Shown here: in pieces, positions 22,067-28,806 of the stretch
How positions within the stretch are numbered: the first letter of the stretch is position 1
Layout of the letters: every line of letters begins with the position of its first letter
IMG/VR virus record: IMGVR_UViG_3300003324_000172
Location: 1-31,154 of that record
Reading direction: 5' to 3' (one strand)
DNA length: 31,154 nucleotides
DNA from: a virus
Translations under genes and position numbers: made by a program
The notes under the pieces: model-generated
Database searches by the model: none
The model's input: the letters and a program-made list of their open reading frames with translations, nothing else
What the model was told of the DNA's origin: nothing

Positions 22067-22075
22067 AGTATATCA
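22067..22075 (-). promoter_or_regulatory. extended -10 promoter, leaderless gene
   Basis: TGA-TATACT (22075-22067), then six bases, then the ATG at 22060. A start point six or seven bases past the -10 would put the first transcribed base on the ATG. Confidence 0.6.
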
Positions 22076-22170
22076 CTAATGCTTATGGGTACTCCCCTAC
22101 TCTGCCTTGTGTGTCGCATGAAAAAAAGGCGTAAGGTGTTTGACAGGCTGTAAATTTTATTATGATAGGG

Positions 22171-22182
22171 CAGGGGAGTGGT
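22171..22182 (+). repeat. CAGGGGAGTGGT repeat, copy 1
   Basis: A 12-bp word in the non-coding stretch 22061-22254. It runs straight into GTGGT-C-ACCAC, a 5-bp dyad. A third, shorter match (GGGGAGT) lies on the minus strand at 22091-22100. Confidence 0.65.
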
Positions 22183-22241
22183 CACCACCCCTGTTAAGCG
22201 TTGTATTGCCTACAATGCCATATTTTGCCAAAAAAAGCCAG

Positions 22242-22253
22242 CAGGGGAGTGGT
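22242..22253 (+). repeat. CAGGGGAGTGGT repeat, copy 2
   Basis: An exact second copy, 71 bp from the first, directly behind the tail-chaperone stop. The interval also has a TTGACA at 22140-22145 on the plus strand with a poor -10; I see no supported gene in 22061-22254. Confidence 0.65.
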
Positions 22254-22254
22254 T

Positions 22255-22671
22255 TTAGACCCCTCTAGGGGTATTTAACCAGCTCTTTATATCGTCTACA
22301 GTCATAGCCTCAGAGCCTTTATTAATGGCGCTAGGTGGCTGCTTTGGTTTCATAAAGTCTGGTATGTATAGTTGCGGTTTATTGAGCTTGTGCTTGGCTA
22401 ATTTAGCCTTATTGCTTGGTGTAGCATTCTGCCATGTAATCAGCTCAAGCAGATAGTTAGCCTTATTAGCAAAGGTCTCTGCCCATCCCCACTGCACAGC
22501 CGGATTAATAGCCTTAAATACCCTGCATTCGCGCGGCAACTGAAACAATAGCCGGGCTGCTCTTTTGCGGCTGGTGGCTAAAACATCCGCGATGTCTAGG
22601 TTGTAGTATTGCTGAAAGTCTGCCTCAAGCTCATCAAAATGCTCGCGGAGTACCTTGATTAAGGCTAGCCT
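22255..22671 (-). CDS. tail assembly chaperone, frameshift extension (T part)
   Basis: This frame has no good start of its own. It is open from the slippery site at 22671 and reads RLALIKVLREHFDELE onward, then LLFQLPRECRVF, NPAVQWGWAETF, KLAKHKLNKPQLYIPDFM. The T part binds the tape measure in lambda-type gpGT proteins. A -1 shift would give a 245-residue fusion (107 residues of G plus 138 of T). A TTG at 22548 is present but lies inside a continuous reading frame. Confidence 0.8.
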   Translation of the reverse strand, partial: RLALIKVLREHFDELEADFQQYYNLDIADVLATSRKRAARLLFQLPRECRVFKAINPAVQWGWAETFANKANYLLELITWQNATPSNKAKLAKHKLNKPQLYIPDFMKPKQPPSAINKGSEAMTVDDIKSWLNTPRGV

Positions 22672-22991
22672 TTTGGGTCAAACTTCTCAATGATTGCAAG
22701 GTACACATCACTAAGTACCTCAATACGCATACGCGCCTTGTAGCCCTCTTTACCCTCATGGGCTTTTGCATCCTCAGCAACAAAGTGTGCCTTGAGCTTT
22801 GCAAATTCATCTGCACCCATAATGTGCTTAAGCAATGATAGGACCACTGCGGTCTGCCCTTGGCTCTCAATGCGCTCAATGTATTCTAGTGAGTCCACAT
22901 CATCCAAAAGGTCAGTATCTACAGTAAATTTGTAGCCCTTTACATCAATTTCTTTTACGGTGCTAGTTTCTTTTTGGTCTGTCTCAGCCAT
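22665..22991 (-). CDS. tail assembly chaperone (G part)
   Basis: The 108-residue acidic protein sits between tail tube and tape measure and ends two codons past a slippery heptamer, as gpG-type chaperones do. It begins MAETDQKETSTVKEIDVKG and has helical segments (LEYIERIESQGQTAVVLSLL). It coats the tape measure during tail assembly. The promoter TGC-TATAAT at 23024-23032 and the ribosome-like GATTGGAG are upstream. Confidence 0.85.
   Translation of the reverse strand: MAETDQKETSTVKEIDVKGYKFTVDTDLLDDVDSLEYIERIESQGQTAVVLSLLKHIMGADEFAKLKAHFVAEDAKAHEGKEGYKARMRIEVLSDVYLAIIEKFDPKG
22671..22677 (-). promoter_or_regulatory. -1 programmed frameshift site CCCAAAA
   Basis: Frame zero reads C CCA AAA GGC TAG; slipping back one base gives CCC AAA AGG. 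This is a canonical X-XXY-YYZ heptamer placed two codons before the stop. A small CCTT-GATT-AAGG hairpin follows the stop. Confidence 0.8.
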
Positions 22992-23023
22992 AGTGATTGC
23001 TCCAATCCTTAGTTAATATCCAA

Positions 23024-23032
23024 ATTATAGCA
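23024..23032 (-). promoter_or_regulatory. tail-chaperone promoter
   Basis: TGC-TATAAT (23032-23024) in TTATGCTATAATTTGG. It comes right after the T-run of the tail-tube terminator. Confidence 0.7.
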
Positions 23033-23042
23033 TAAACAAAAA

Positions 23043-23058
23043 CGCCCCAAATGGGGCG
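23043..23058 (-). terminator. tail-tube terminator
   Basis: CGCCCC-ATTT-GGGGCG followed by TTTTTG on the minus strand, a textbook intrinsic terminator closing the major tail gene. The high tube-protein demand explains an isolated transcript. Confidence 0.85.
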
Positions 23059-23080
23059 CTCTTGCGGTATCTCAGCTTTA

Positions 23081-23641
23081 TTAAGAGCTAAGTGCTGTGG
23101 CAATGTACTCTTTGTGAGTGTCACCGTTGCTATCTGGATAAGCAACAAACACTGCAGGGTACGCGATAGCCTCACCATCAACATAGGTGATTTCACCACT
23201 GCGGTCTGCGATTTGTGCGTTAGGCACAACGATACGCTTAATGCGCCCGCCGGTCATAACAAGCTCAAATACAACAGAAACGCGCGGTAATTCCTCATTG
23301 GTTTGGGTTACGGTGATTGAGCCGTTACCCTCCTCAACAACATTATCGCTGCCATAGTAAACCTTTAATGCCTCTGTATTGGTCTCAATGAGATTAACAG
23401 TAAACATTTCCTTAAAGGTGGTCTGCCCTGACAAAACAAGGTCACCGCCCCAAGCGTTTACTTCCTCTACATCGGTCTCAACACCATTGACAAGCCCATC
23501 CTCTGAGACATACCCAAGCCCCTTAAAAGCGGCGTTAAGAGTCTGCCAAGCAGTGGTTGGCAATGTAGTACCATAAGGGGCTACAAATACCGCACCAGTG
23601 GATTTAGGCTTACCAAATGACACATTATCGGAGTCATTCAT
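23081..23641 (-). CDS. major tail (tube) protein
   Basis: 186 residues, mostly beta strands: STGAVFVAPYGTTLP, VEEVNAWGGDLVLSGQTTF and ITVTQTNEELPRVSVVFELV. This fits the tail-tube fold, and the position just before the tail chaperones is standard. It has its own promoter (TGC-TATAAT, 23710-23718) and its own terminator, as expected for an abundant virion protein. AGGA lies 10 nt before the ATG. Confidence 0.85.
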   Translation of the reverse strand: MNDSDNVSFGKPKSTGAVFVAPYGTTLPTTAWQTLNAAFKGLGYVSEDGLVNGVETDVEEVNAWGGDLVLSGQTTFKEMFTVNLIETNTEALKVYYGSDNVVEEGNGSITVTQTNEELPRVSVVFELVMTGGRIKRIVVPNAQIADRSGEITYVDGEAIAYPAVFVAYPDSNGDTHKEYIATALSS

Positions 23642-23709
23642 ATGGTTAGTTTCCTGTACAGTTTTGTTGGCACAACAATGCGCTTGGCAAAGCTCTGCTT
23701 TATGGCTGC

Positions 23710-23739
23710 ATTATAGCACAAGCACTTAATTATTTGCAG
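23710..23739 (-). promoter_or_regulatory. tail-tube promoter
   Basis: CTGCAA (23739-23734), an 18-nt spacer ending TGC, and TATAAT (23715-23710). The -35 is close to the TTGCAA seen at the early promoters. It overlaps the 3' end of the membrane-anchored protein gene. Confidence 0.7.
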
Positions 23740-24583
23740 GCTCTTGGCGGCAACCAAACTTTATTACAAAGTCTACAGTGCAGCGCTCTACAAATCGCGG
23801 TGCAGGCTCAGAGGCTGCAGCCGGGTTATTAGTGGTGTAGCTATTGTAGGTATTATTTGTGGTTGGCTGTATTTCTCGCGGTTGTACAGTGTCCGGGGCG
23901 CTCTGTGGGCTAGTTTGCTGCTCTGTCTGGGTAGCATTAGGATTATCATTTATATAGTTACAGTCCTTGCGCCCAGATGCCTCACATTCAAGCTGTTGGC
24001 GGCGCTCTTTAGTCACAATGCTAAAGTTTTGCGTGTAATACTGATATTCAACATGCCTAGTGCCAAATAGGGTAGGGATGTTATATACATTGGTAAACTG
24101 CAACACGCAATTTGAGCCTACTGGTATATCTGCAGGCAGTAATCCAATGGTTACACTCAAGCCCTCTATTTTGCGTGGTATGCTCTGGGTGTCATAAAAG
24201 TCACCATTCCGGGCGCTCTCTGGTGGTGCAATGATATTTTTATAATTCTTACAAAATACCTCTCTTAGCACCCGGACCTCACCCTTATGGTAAATCTCAC
24301 CAAAGAATATTCCGCTAATTTCCTCACCGGGATAATAACTAGCTTGGTCTGTTGCTACAGGCACTTTAATGTCTGCAACCTTGATTGGGCGGACCTGCAA
24401 CCATATGAGAGCAATTAACGCCACTACACCAATGGTAAATGCGGCAATCGTAAGTATATTGGTGATTGTTCCTAGCAGGATGCGGTTTTTAGTGTAAAAG
24501 CTACCCACACCGCGCCCAAAGCCAACAAATAGCTCTTTTGTATTTGCTGCTAGACTAATGACTTTTAATTTGTACCTGTGCAT
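23726..24583 (-). CDS. membrane-anchored protein with extracytoplasmic domain
   Basis: 285 residues. A basic N-terminal part is followed by one transmembrane span at about 40-63 (ILTIAAFTIGVVALIALIW). A folded outer domain lies at about 75-195 (YYPGEEISGIFFGEIYHKG, Cys in VFCKNY and SNCVLQF). A Gln/Thr/Asn/Pro-rich linker of about 60 residues and a short Cys-bearing tail (ERCTVDF, FGCRQE) complete it. I know no family for it. It is not an obvious virion protein, yet it lies inside the head-tail gene cluster with two other membrane genes. A cell-surface role in exclusion or envelope change is inferred. Confidence 0.75.
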   Translation of the reverse strand: MHRYKLKVISLAANTKELFVGFGRGVGSFYTKNRILLGTITNILTIAAFTIGVVALIALIWLQVRPIKVADIKVPVATDQASYYPGEEISGIFFGEIYHKGEVRVLREVFCKNYKNIIAPPESARNGDFYDTQSIPRKIEGLSVTIGLLPADIPVGSNCVLQFTNVYNIPTLFGTRHVEYQYYTQNFSIVTKERRQQLECEASGRKDCNYINDNPNATQTEQQTSPQSAPDTVQPREIQPTTNNTYNSYTTNNPAAASEPAPRFVERCTVDFVIKFGCRQEPANN

Positions 24584-24710
24584 TCCTCTTACTTGCCCTC
24601 TCTAAAGCCTCTAAGTGTGGTTGTAATTGTTTTTGAAAGCGGCGGCGCAAATATATACGGCTGCCACTACTCAACAGTATTATAACAATAAGCGTAAGGG
24701 CTGTAGCCAT
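24555..24710 (-). CDS. 51-aa single-span membrane protein
   Basis: A small ORF starting MATALTLIVIILLSSGSRIY, then a basic, helical tail (LRRRFQKQLQPHLEALERAS). GAGGT 8 nt upstream supports this ATG; an in-frame ATG six codons earlier is possible. It begins 1 nt after the previous stop and overlaps the next gene by 29 nt. The positive residues after the span put the tail in the cytoplasm. It could be a spanin-like, holin-partner or accessory membrane protein. Confidence 0.6.
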   Translation of the reverse strand: MATALTLIVIILLSSGSRIYLRRRFQKQLQPHLEALERASKRNAQVQIKSH

Positions 24711-24711
24711 G

Positions 24712-24933
24712 CTAATTACCTCGCTCATTGTCCAGCCTTTTTTCTAGGCGCTCTACCACACTTAACATCTTGGTATCTACCTCTGTACTCTTATTAATTG
24801 CATCAACAGTTTTTTGAGCTATGTCTTTAACATAACTATTATACTCTTTACTAATAGATGCATTCTGCCAAATAAAATACAGTAACAGTGCTACCGGCAG
24901 TCCAAAATCTTTGATTAGGGGTGCTATATCCAT
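24712..24933 (-). CDS. BhlA/UviB-like small membrane protein
   Basis: 73 residues: a short outer N-terminus, one span (FGLPVALLLYFIWQNAS) and a charged coiled-coil tail (DTKMLSVVERLEKRLDNERG). This is the build of BhlA/UviB-type holin-like proteins associated with bacteriocin release and phages of Gram-positive bacteria. Here it lies among head-tail genes, not beside the endolysin. Either it is a second holin or it forms a membrane complex with the two genes that follow. Confidence 0.7.
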   Translation of the reverse strand: MDIAPLIKDFGLPVALLLYFIWQNASISKEYNSYVKDIAQKTVDAINKSTEVDTKMLSVVERLEKRLDNERGN

Positions 24934-24941
24934 AGCCCTAC

Positions 24942-25388
24942 CTATGAGCTATAAATACTATAGCCGTACAAATCCTGTGATGTGCTTAGGCTATCAAGGG
25001 TTTGTGTACCGTATAAGCCAATAAGCTGCAGTTCTGCCTTTTTAAAATACAAATCACCGGCAGGGTTACTATACTTAAAGTTTTCACTGTATGGACCGGC
25101 TGTTTGGCTATATGTCTCAGTGGGTAGCTGGTCTAGCGGTGCTTGCAGCGCGCGCTTGGCTGCCTCCATTACTACACCTTGAACATTTAAGAAATAGACC
25201 TCATTAGCATTAACTAGAGCATCTAGGTCTTTATTAACATCCAAAGCAATCTGCCTTAGCCGGTTGCTAGCCATCTTTAGTATGTAATCTGCCCGGTTTC
25301 CATCTGTAGGCGCTTGCCAATACAGAGTTAAATCATCCTTATTTGCATAGGTGTTAGGTGCTGATACTGGTGTAGTTACGCCTGCCAT
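24942..25388 (-). CDS. head-tail connector (adaptor) protein
   Basis: 148 residues, helical in the first half (RADYILKMASNRLRQIALDV, EVYFLNVQGVVMEAAKRAL), then SQTAGPYSENFKYSNPAGDL, the short beta segment typical of siphophage Gp15/Gp19-type adaptors that sit under the portal. It directly follows the portal gene (1-nt overlap region, GGAGGT 8 nt upstream), which supports the call. Confidence 0.8.
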   Translation of the reverse strand: MAGVTTPVSAPNTYANKDDLTLYWQAPTDGNRADYILKMASNRLRQIALDVNKDLDALVNANEVYFLNVQGVVMEAAKRALQAPLDQLPTETYSQTAGPYSENFKYSNPAGDLYFKKAELQLIGLYGTQTLDSLSTSQDLYGYSIYSS

Positions 25389-26719
25389 TACTGGTTACCT
25401 CCAAATACACTGCCTGCGGTACTTGCAGCGCGTTTAGCCTGCAATTCCTCAGCCTCTTTAATGCTCAAGCCCAAGAAACGGTAACCGGCAACAGAGCCTT
25501 GCAACTCTGGCATAACTTCAAACAGCTTAAATATAGCATCACCGGCTGCGCCAATATCAATTTGAAATATCGGTTTCCATGCCGGTACAATCTTGCGTAA
25601 TTCTGGTGGCACAGTATCATTATCATCTAGCGCTAGGCGCAATGTAATACAAAGCTCTTTAATTTGCCTGCCCAATTCCTCTTGTGAGTTGGTAGCCTCA
25701 AGCAGCAAATCATCTGACATTGCCGCCAAGCTCTCTGGGCTGCTTGGGTTAGATGTTTCATAGCCTAGGTTTCGGAGGGTTAGCCCGGTCTCAGCACAAA
25801 AATCACGCGCCTTATCTTTTTTGGCAGTCTCAAATTGGTCAATGCTCATTTGGGTTAGCTGCCCAATTTCTGGCTTGTCACCATCCTCATCTTTGGTGAT
25901 TGCCCAGACTTTACCAATAGCACTATCTAGGTTGCTATCTTTTTTAGCACCCTCAGCCAAGCCATTAATATAGCGCTGTGGCAGGCTGTAAAATTCCTCT
26001 GCTATTTCCTCTCGCCTTTTAAGCCGCCCTACCTCATTAATAATGCGGCGGACCGTATTACTTATGCGCGACTTACCCAATGGGCGGTTAGCGCTAGCCC
26101 GGCGTGTTAAAGGATGTAGCAGAGTACGACCTGTAGGGTTTGGTATAATCTCAACCAATTCACGATTTACGAAAATGGCGGTATAAACAGGGGTAAATAC
26201 TAAATAATCAGCCGGTGCAAAGCGCACACCAGCTTTTTTGGGCTGTGGTTCTGCCCAGCGCGTAACTGCCATACCGTATTTGAGCAAGCCAGTGGTTTGG
26301 TCTATGCATCCTGTAGCCTCTTGCGCGGTAAATGGCACTAATATCTTTTTGCCTGTCTCTGCATCATCTGAAACGGCTATAAAAGCACAACCACCAATGT
26401 AAGTATCATGTTTACCATTATTAATGACACCAAAGCCGTTAATACCCTCAAGGTATTCATTAATGCCAAACTTATCATTAGCAAAACCCTCAAAAACAAC
26501 ACGGTCACTAAGAGTATTAACCGCGCGACTAGCCCAGCCAATGCCGGGGCGGATATGAATTAATTTAGCCGGGGTAGAAATGCCATAGTCTGCAATGTCA
26601 TTGTCAGCATCGTAATACTCATATTTCTTTTGCACCCTTGGCTCACAGCTTGCCAACTGCAAAACTAGCTTTTGCGCTAGTTGGTTCGCTGCTTGTATTA
26701 GTGGGTTTTCCGGCTGCAT
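25388..26719 (-). CDS. portal protein (SPP1 gp6-like)
   Basis: 443 residues, the DNA gateway of the capsid. Features include the N-terminal EYYDADNDIADYGIS, a beta region VFEGFANDKFG, the stem and helical core LGKSRISNTVRRIINEVGRLKR and SLPQRYINGL, and the crown-side SPESLAAMSDDLLLEA. This pattern fits SPP1-type portals. It has its own TGG-TATAAT promoter (26781-26789) and an AAAGGA site. Unusually, it is transcribed after the capsid gene. Confidence 0.88.
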   Translation of the reverse strand: MQPENPLIQAANQLAQKLVLQLASCEPRVQKKYEYYDADNDIADYGISTPAKLIHIRPGIGWASRAVNTLSDRVVFEGFANDKFGINEYLEGINGFGVINNGKHDTYIGGCAFIAVSDDAETGKKILVPFTAQEATGCIDQTTGLLKYGMAVTRWAEPQPKKAGVRFAPADYLVFTPVYTAIFVNRELVEIIPNPTGRTLLHPLTRRASANRPLGKSRISNTVRRIINEVGRLKRREEIAEEFYSLPQRYINGLAEGAKKDSNLDSAIGKVWAITKDEDGDKPEIGQLTQMSIDQFETAKKDKARDFCAETGLTLRNLGYETSNPSSPESLAAMSDDLLLEATNSQEELGRQIKELCITLRLALDDNDTVPPELRKIVPAWKPIFQIDIGAAGDAIFKLFEVMPELQGSVAGYRFLGLSIKEAEELQAKRAASTAGSVFGGNQ

Positions 26720-26780
26720 GTATTCTTAGTCCTTTTAGCCGGATTTGCCGCACCGTATGCGTGGTTTGTTATTGGTTAAT

Positions 26781-26789
26781 ATTATACCA
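26781..26789 (-). promoter_or_regulatory. portal promoter
   Basis: TGG-TATAAT (26789-26781), a perfect extended -10 with no -35, in the 104-bp gap between RusA and the portal gene. Confidence 0.7.
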
Positions 26790-26823
26790 GATATTGTAAT
26801 TGTAACATAAGGGCTTTGCATAG

Positions 26824-27183
26824 CTAGTTTATCTCTGTTATTCGTATAAAAGCGCCGGGCTGCCCTTTGCGGTATTCCGCTTGGGCTGCCATCTGTGGCA
26901 CATTCTGCCATTTATCATCAGTAAGCACCAAGCCCTCAACTAGCATATCTAGGATGCTTGTAAGGCGGTTATCTAAATCAGCTCTGCCTCTAGTGCCAAA
27001 GTAAATTATAACCTCTACCATGACCGGCACATAAAAGCGCTGCCGGGTCTGCACTCTGATTTGCTTTAGCGCATCATTCTGCCATTGAATAAATTTATTA
27101 TTCGGTACTGATATGCCAGTGCGAGTATGAGCGCGGCTATTCTTTTTGCTTGGTACATTGCCCTCAAGTACCAGCTCTATCAT
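26824..27183 (-). CDS. rusA: RusA-family Holliday-junction resolvase
   Basis: 119 residues with GNVPSKKNSR at 8-17 (N-terminal basic loop) and RADLDNRLTSILDML at 67-81, then LTDDKW at 87-92. The acidic residues D69, D71 and D89/D90 match the catalytic set of RusA, which cuts four-way DNA junctions. It could clear branched DNA before packaging. The gene is embedded in the head genes between the MuF-like and portal genes, and its start overlaps the MuF-like stop as ATGA. Confidence 0.85.
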   Translation of the reverse strand: MIELVLEGNVPSKKNSRAHTRTGISVPNNKFIQWQNDALKQIRVQTRQRFYVPVMVEVIIYFGTRGRADLDNRLTSILDMLVEGLVLTDDKWQNVPQMAAQAEYRKGQPGAFIRITEIN

Positions 27184-27869
27184 TTCATTTGCGCCTGTAG
27201 CTTTTTGATAATTTTAGGGTCATATATCGCAATGCCGCCTAGTGGGTCTACAGTAGCTGATACCTCAGCCGCCTTGTAGCCAAGGTAGCGCACATAGCTT
27301 GGTATAAAATCATTGGGGTCTAGGCTGTTGCCGGTGCGTACTGCCCACTTTTCAGCATCTAATATAAGTTTCTGATATTGGTTATCACTAGCAATTAATA
27401 AAATATCTTTGCTCTTAAGGGGTAGGCTTAATTGTGCGACATTGCCAAAATTGGCTGCAGTGGCAGTATCACGCGCAACATAGAAACCGCTGCCTAGTTC
27501 TAGCCCGGCGGCACTGACATTATTGCCTGTGCCTCTAAATACAACCTGCCCACCATCCGGCGCGATAGGTGCAGCCGCGCCGCCGCTTGGCGCTTTGCCT
27601 GCTTTGTAGTTTCCTAGCAAGCCATTGCGTGAGCCATAGCCCTTAGTGACTATTTTGCCCTCACAGCCACCATGCCGCTCAAATACATCACTGCCGGGGT
27701 CTGTATATGTGCCAACCTTTGATTGACACCACTTACAAGCATCACCATGCTCTGTGCGCGTAACAGTGGGGCGCTTGCCGGATTGCCGGGCAGTAGTAGT
27801 AGCATCCATCTGCGCCTTAGATGCACTGCTCATTAAAAAGTTTGCTACATATTCTTGTATAACTGCCAT
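27180..27869 (-). CDS. MuF-like minor head protein with ADP-ribosyltransferase-like C-domain
   Basis: 229 residues in two parts. Residues 1-75 resemble the C-terminal end of MuF/SPP1-gp7 minor head proteins: a helix, then C45-x2-C48 (ACKWC) and H66-x2-C69 (HGGC), a probable zinc site. After a Gly/Ala/Pro linker (about 85-105), residues 106-222 recall ADP-ribosyltransferase toxins: VVFRGTG with Arg 112, GSGFYVARD at 126-134, AANFGN, then LGYKAAEV and IAIYDPKI. A clear catalytic Glu in a QxE/ExE motif is not evident (Glu 202 is a candidate), so activity is uncertain. MuF proteins carrying effector domains are known to enter the host with the DNA. Confidence 0.65.
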   Translation of the reverse strand: MAVIQEYVANFLMSSASKAQMDATTTARQSGKRPTVTRTEHGDACKWCQSKVGTYTDPGSDVFERHGGCEGKIVTKGYGSRNGLLGNYKAGKAPSGGAAAPIAPDGGQVVFRGTGNNVSAAGLELGSGFYVARDTATAANFGNVAQLSLPLKSKDILLIASDNQYQKLILDAEKWAVRTGNSLDPNDFIPSYVRYLGYKAAEVSATVDPLGGIAIYDPKIIKKLQAQMK

Positions 27870-27871
27870 AA

Positions 27872-28459
27872 TTAACCCCCTGTAGATACGCTGTTACTTG
27901 CGACCTTAGCCATTCCATAAAACCTATCATCAATGCCAGAGCCGGTAGTATGGGCAATATCCATATCAAAAGCATTCATTTCATAGGTTTTTGCATAAAT
28001 TGTTTGTGCAACTTCCCTTAAAAATATCTCTTGGTTGCGCTGCCGGGTCTCTGGTTCAATCTCTGGGTTATTCAGTAGCCTAATACCCTCAAGCACTTTT
28101 GGGGTAAGCTCTCTAGCCTTTTTGCCATAATCAAGCGGTGTGGTGCTGTTTGGAAAATCCCAAGCATCCACCTCTTTTTTAATATCCTCTAGGATGCCGG
28201 TAACACTAACTATGCGCTTTTTTGAGTAGACTGTACCGCGTGCAGGCTCTTTAGTGGCAATGAGTACATCTATAAATTTGGATGCCTGCAAATCGGTGAG
28301 TGCATGGGTAATCTCAGCTATGGTTTGGGCATTTTTAACAATTTCAGCATCAGCACCAATAATGTCATTGGCTATAAGCAGCTCTTTGACCTCTTTAAAT
28401 TCCTTGGTCTTTTTAACTGCTAAATCTGCAATGTATTTACTTTGTGTCTCGCTTGCCAT
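27872..28459 (-). CDS. hypothetical head-cluster protein
   Basis: 195 residues, helical and charged. The N-terminus SKYIADLAVKKTKEFKEVKE, then an alpha segment TIAEITHALTDLQASKFIDV, resembles small helical domains often found at the ends of phage nucleic-acid proteins. The middle has KKARELTPKVLEGIRLLNN. Its place before the MuF-like gene suggests a head-associated or injected protein. I recognise no family. The ribosome site GGAGG is 7 nt upstream. Confidence 0.65.
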   Translation of the reverse strand: MASETQSKYIADLAVKKTKEFKEVKELLIANDIIGADAEIVKNAQTIAEITHALTDLQASKFIDVLIATKEPARGTVYSKKRIVSVTGILEDIKKEVDAWDFPNSTTPLDYGKKARELTPKVLEGIRLLNNPEIEPETRQRNQEIFLREVAQTIYAKTYEMNAFDMDIAHTTGSGIDDRFYGMAKVASNSVSTGG

Positions 28460-28709
28460 TTGCAGCCTCCAACTCTACTGGCTCATCTGTTTCTGTCAAA
28501 TCTACTATAGCAGTACCCATATGTGTTTTACCATCACTGCCAGTGACCGGGGCGCTTAATTTAAACCTAAAGACCTTTTTACCCTCTTTATTGCGGACCA
28601 CCTTAGCACGTTCCCAATCCTCATTGAGTAATTTACCTTGCGCTTTGGTGAGTGGTTGGATTTCACCACTAAACCTATTCATGTATGGGTAGATTTTTGC
28701 TTTAGTCAT
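28437..28709 (-). CDS. small hypothetical protein, probably leaderless
   Basis: I start it at 28709 (MTKAKIYPYMNRFSGEIQPL): the other ATG, at 28715, would begin directly against a TGG-TAAAAT element, whereas 28709 lies six bases after it, the same spacing as two other leaderless-type genes. The 90-residue product is beta-rich (KKVFRFKLSAPVTG, GTAIVDLTETDEPVEL). It follows the capsid terminator. Unknown, perhaps a head-decoration or assembly protein. Confidence 0.65.
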   Translation of the reverse strand: MTKAKIYPYMNRFSGEIQPLTKAQGKLLNEDWERAKVVRNKEGKKVFRFKLSAPVTGSDGKTHMGTAIVDLTETDEPVELEAANGKRDTK

Positions 28710-28715
28710 AAGCAT

Positions 28716-28724
28716 ATTTTACCA
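28716..28724 (-). promoter_or_regulatory. extended -10 promoter, leaderless gene
   Basis: TGG-TAAAAT (28724-28716), six bases before the ATG at 28709 and about 36 bases after the capsid terminator. Confidence 0.55.
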
Positions 28725-28760
28725 CGCTTATGCCGAATAAATTATTTGCACAAAGAGAAA

Positions 28761-28778
28761 AGACCGCCTAAGCGGTCT
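28761..28778 (-). terminator. major capsid gene terminator
   Basis: AGACCGC-TTAG-GCGGTCT followed by TTTTCTCTTT on the minus strand, a clear intrinsic terminator 29 bp after the capsid stop. Confidence 0.88.
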
Positions 28779-28806
28779 AATTCCCTAATTCCTTGAGCGG
28801 ATTAAA

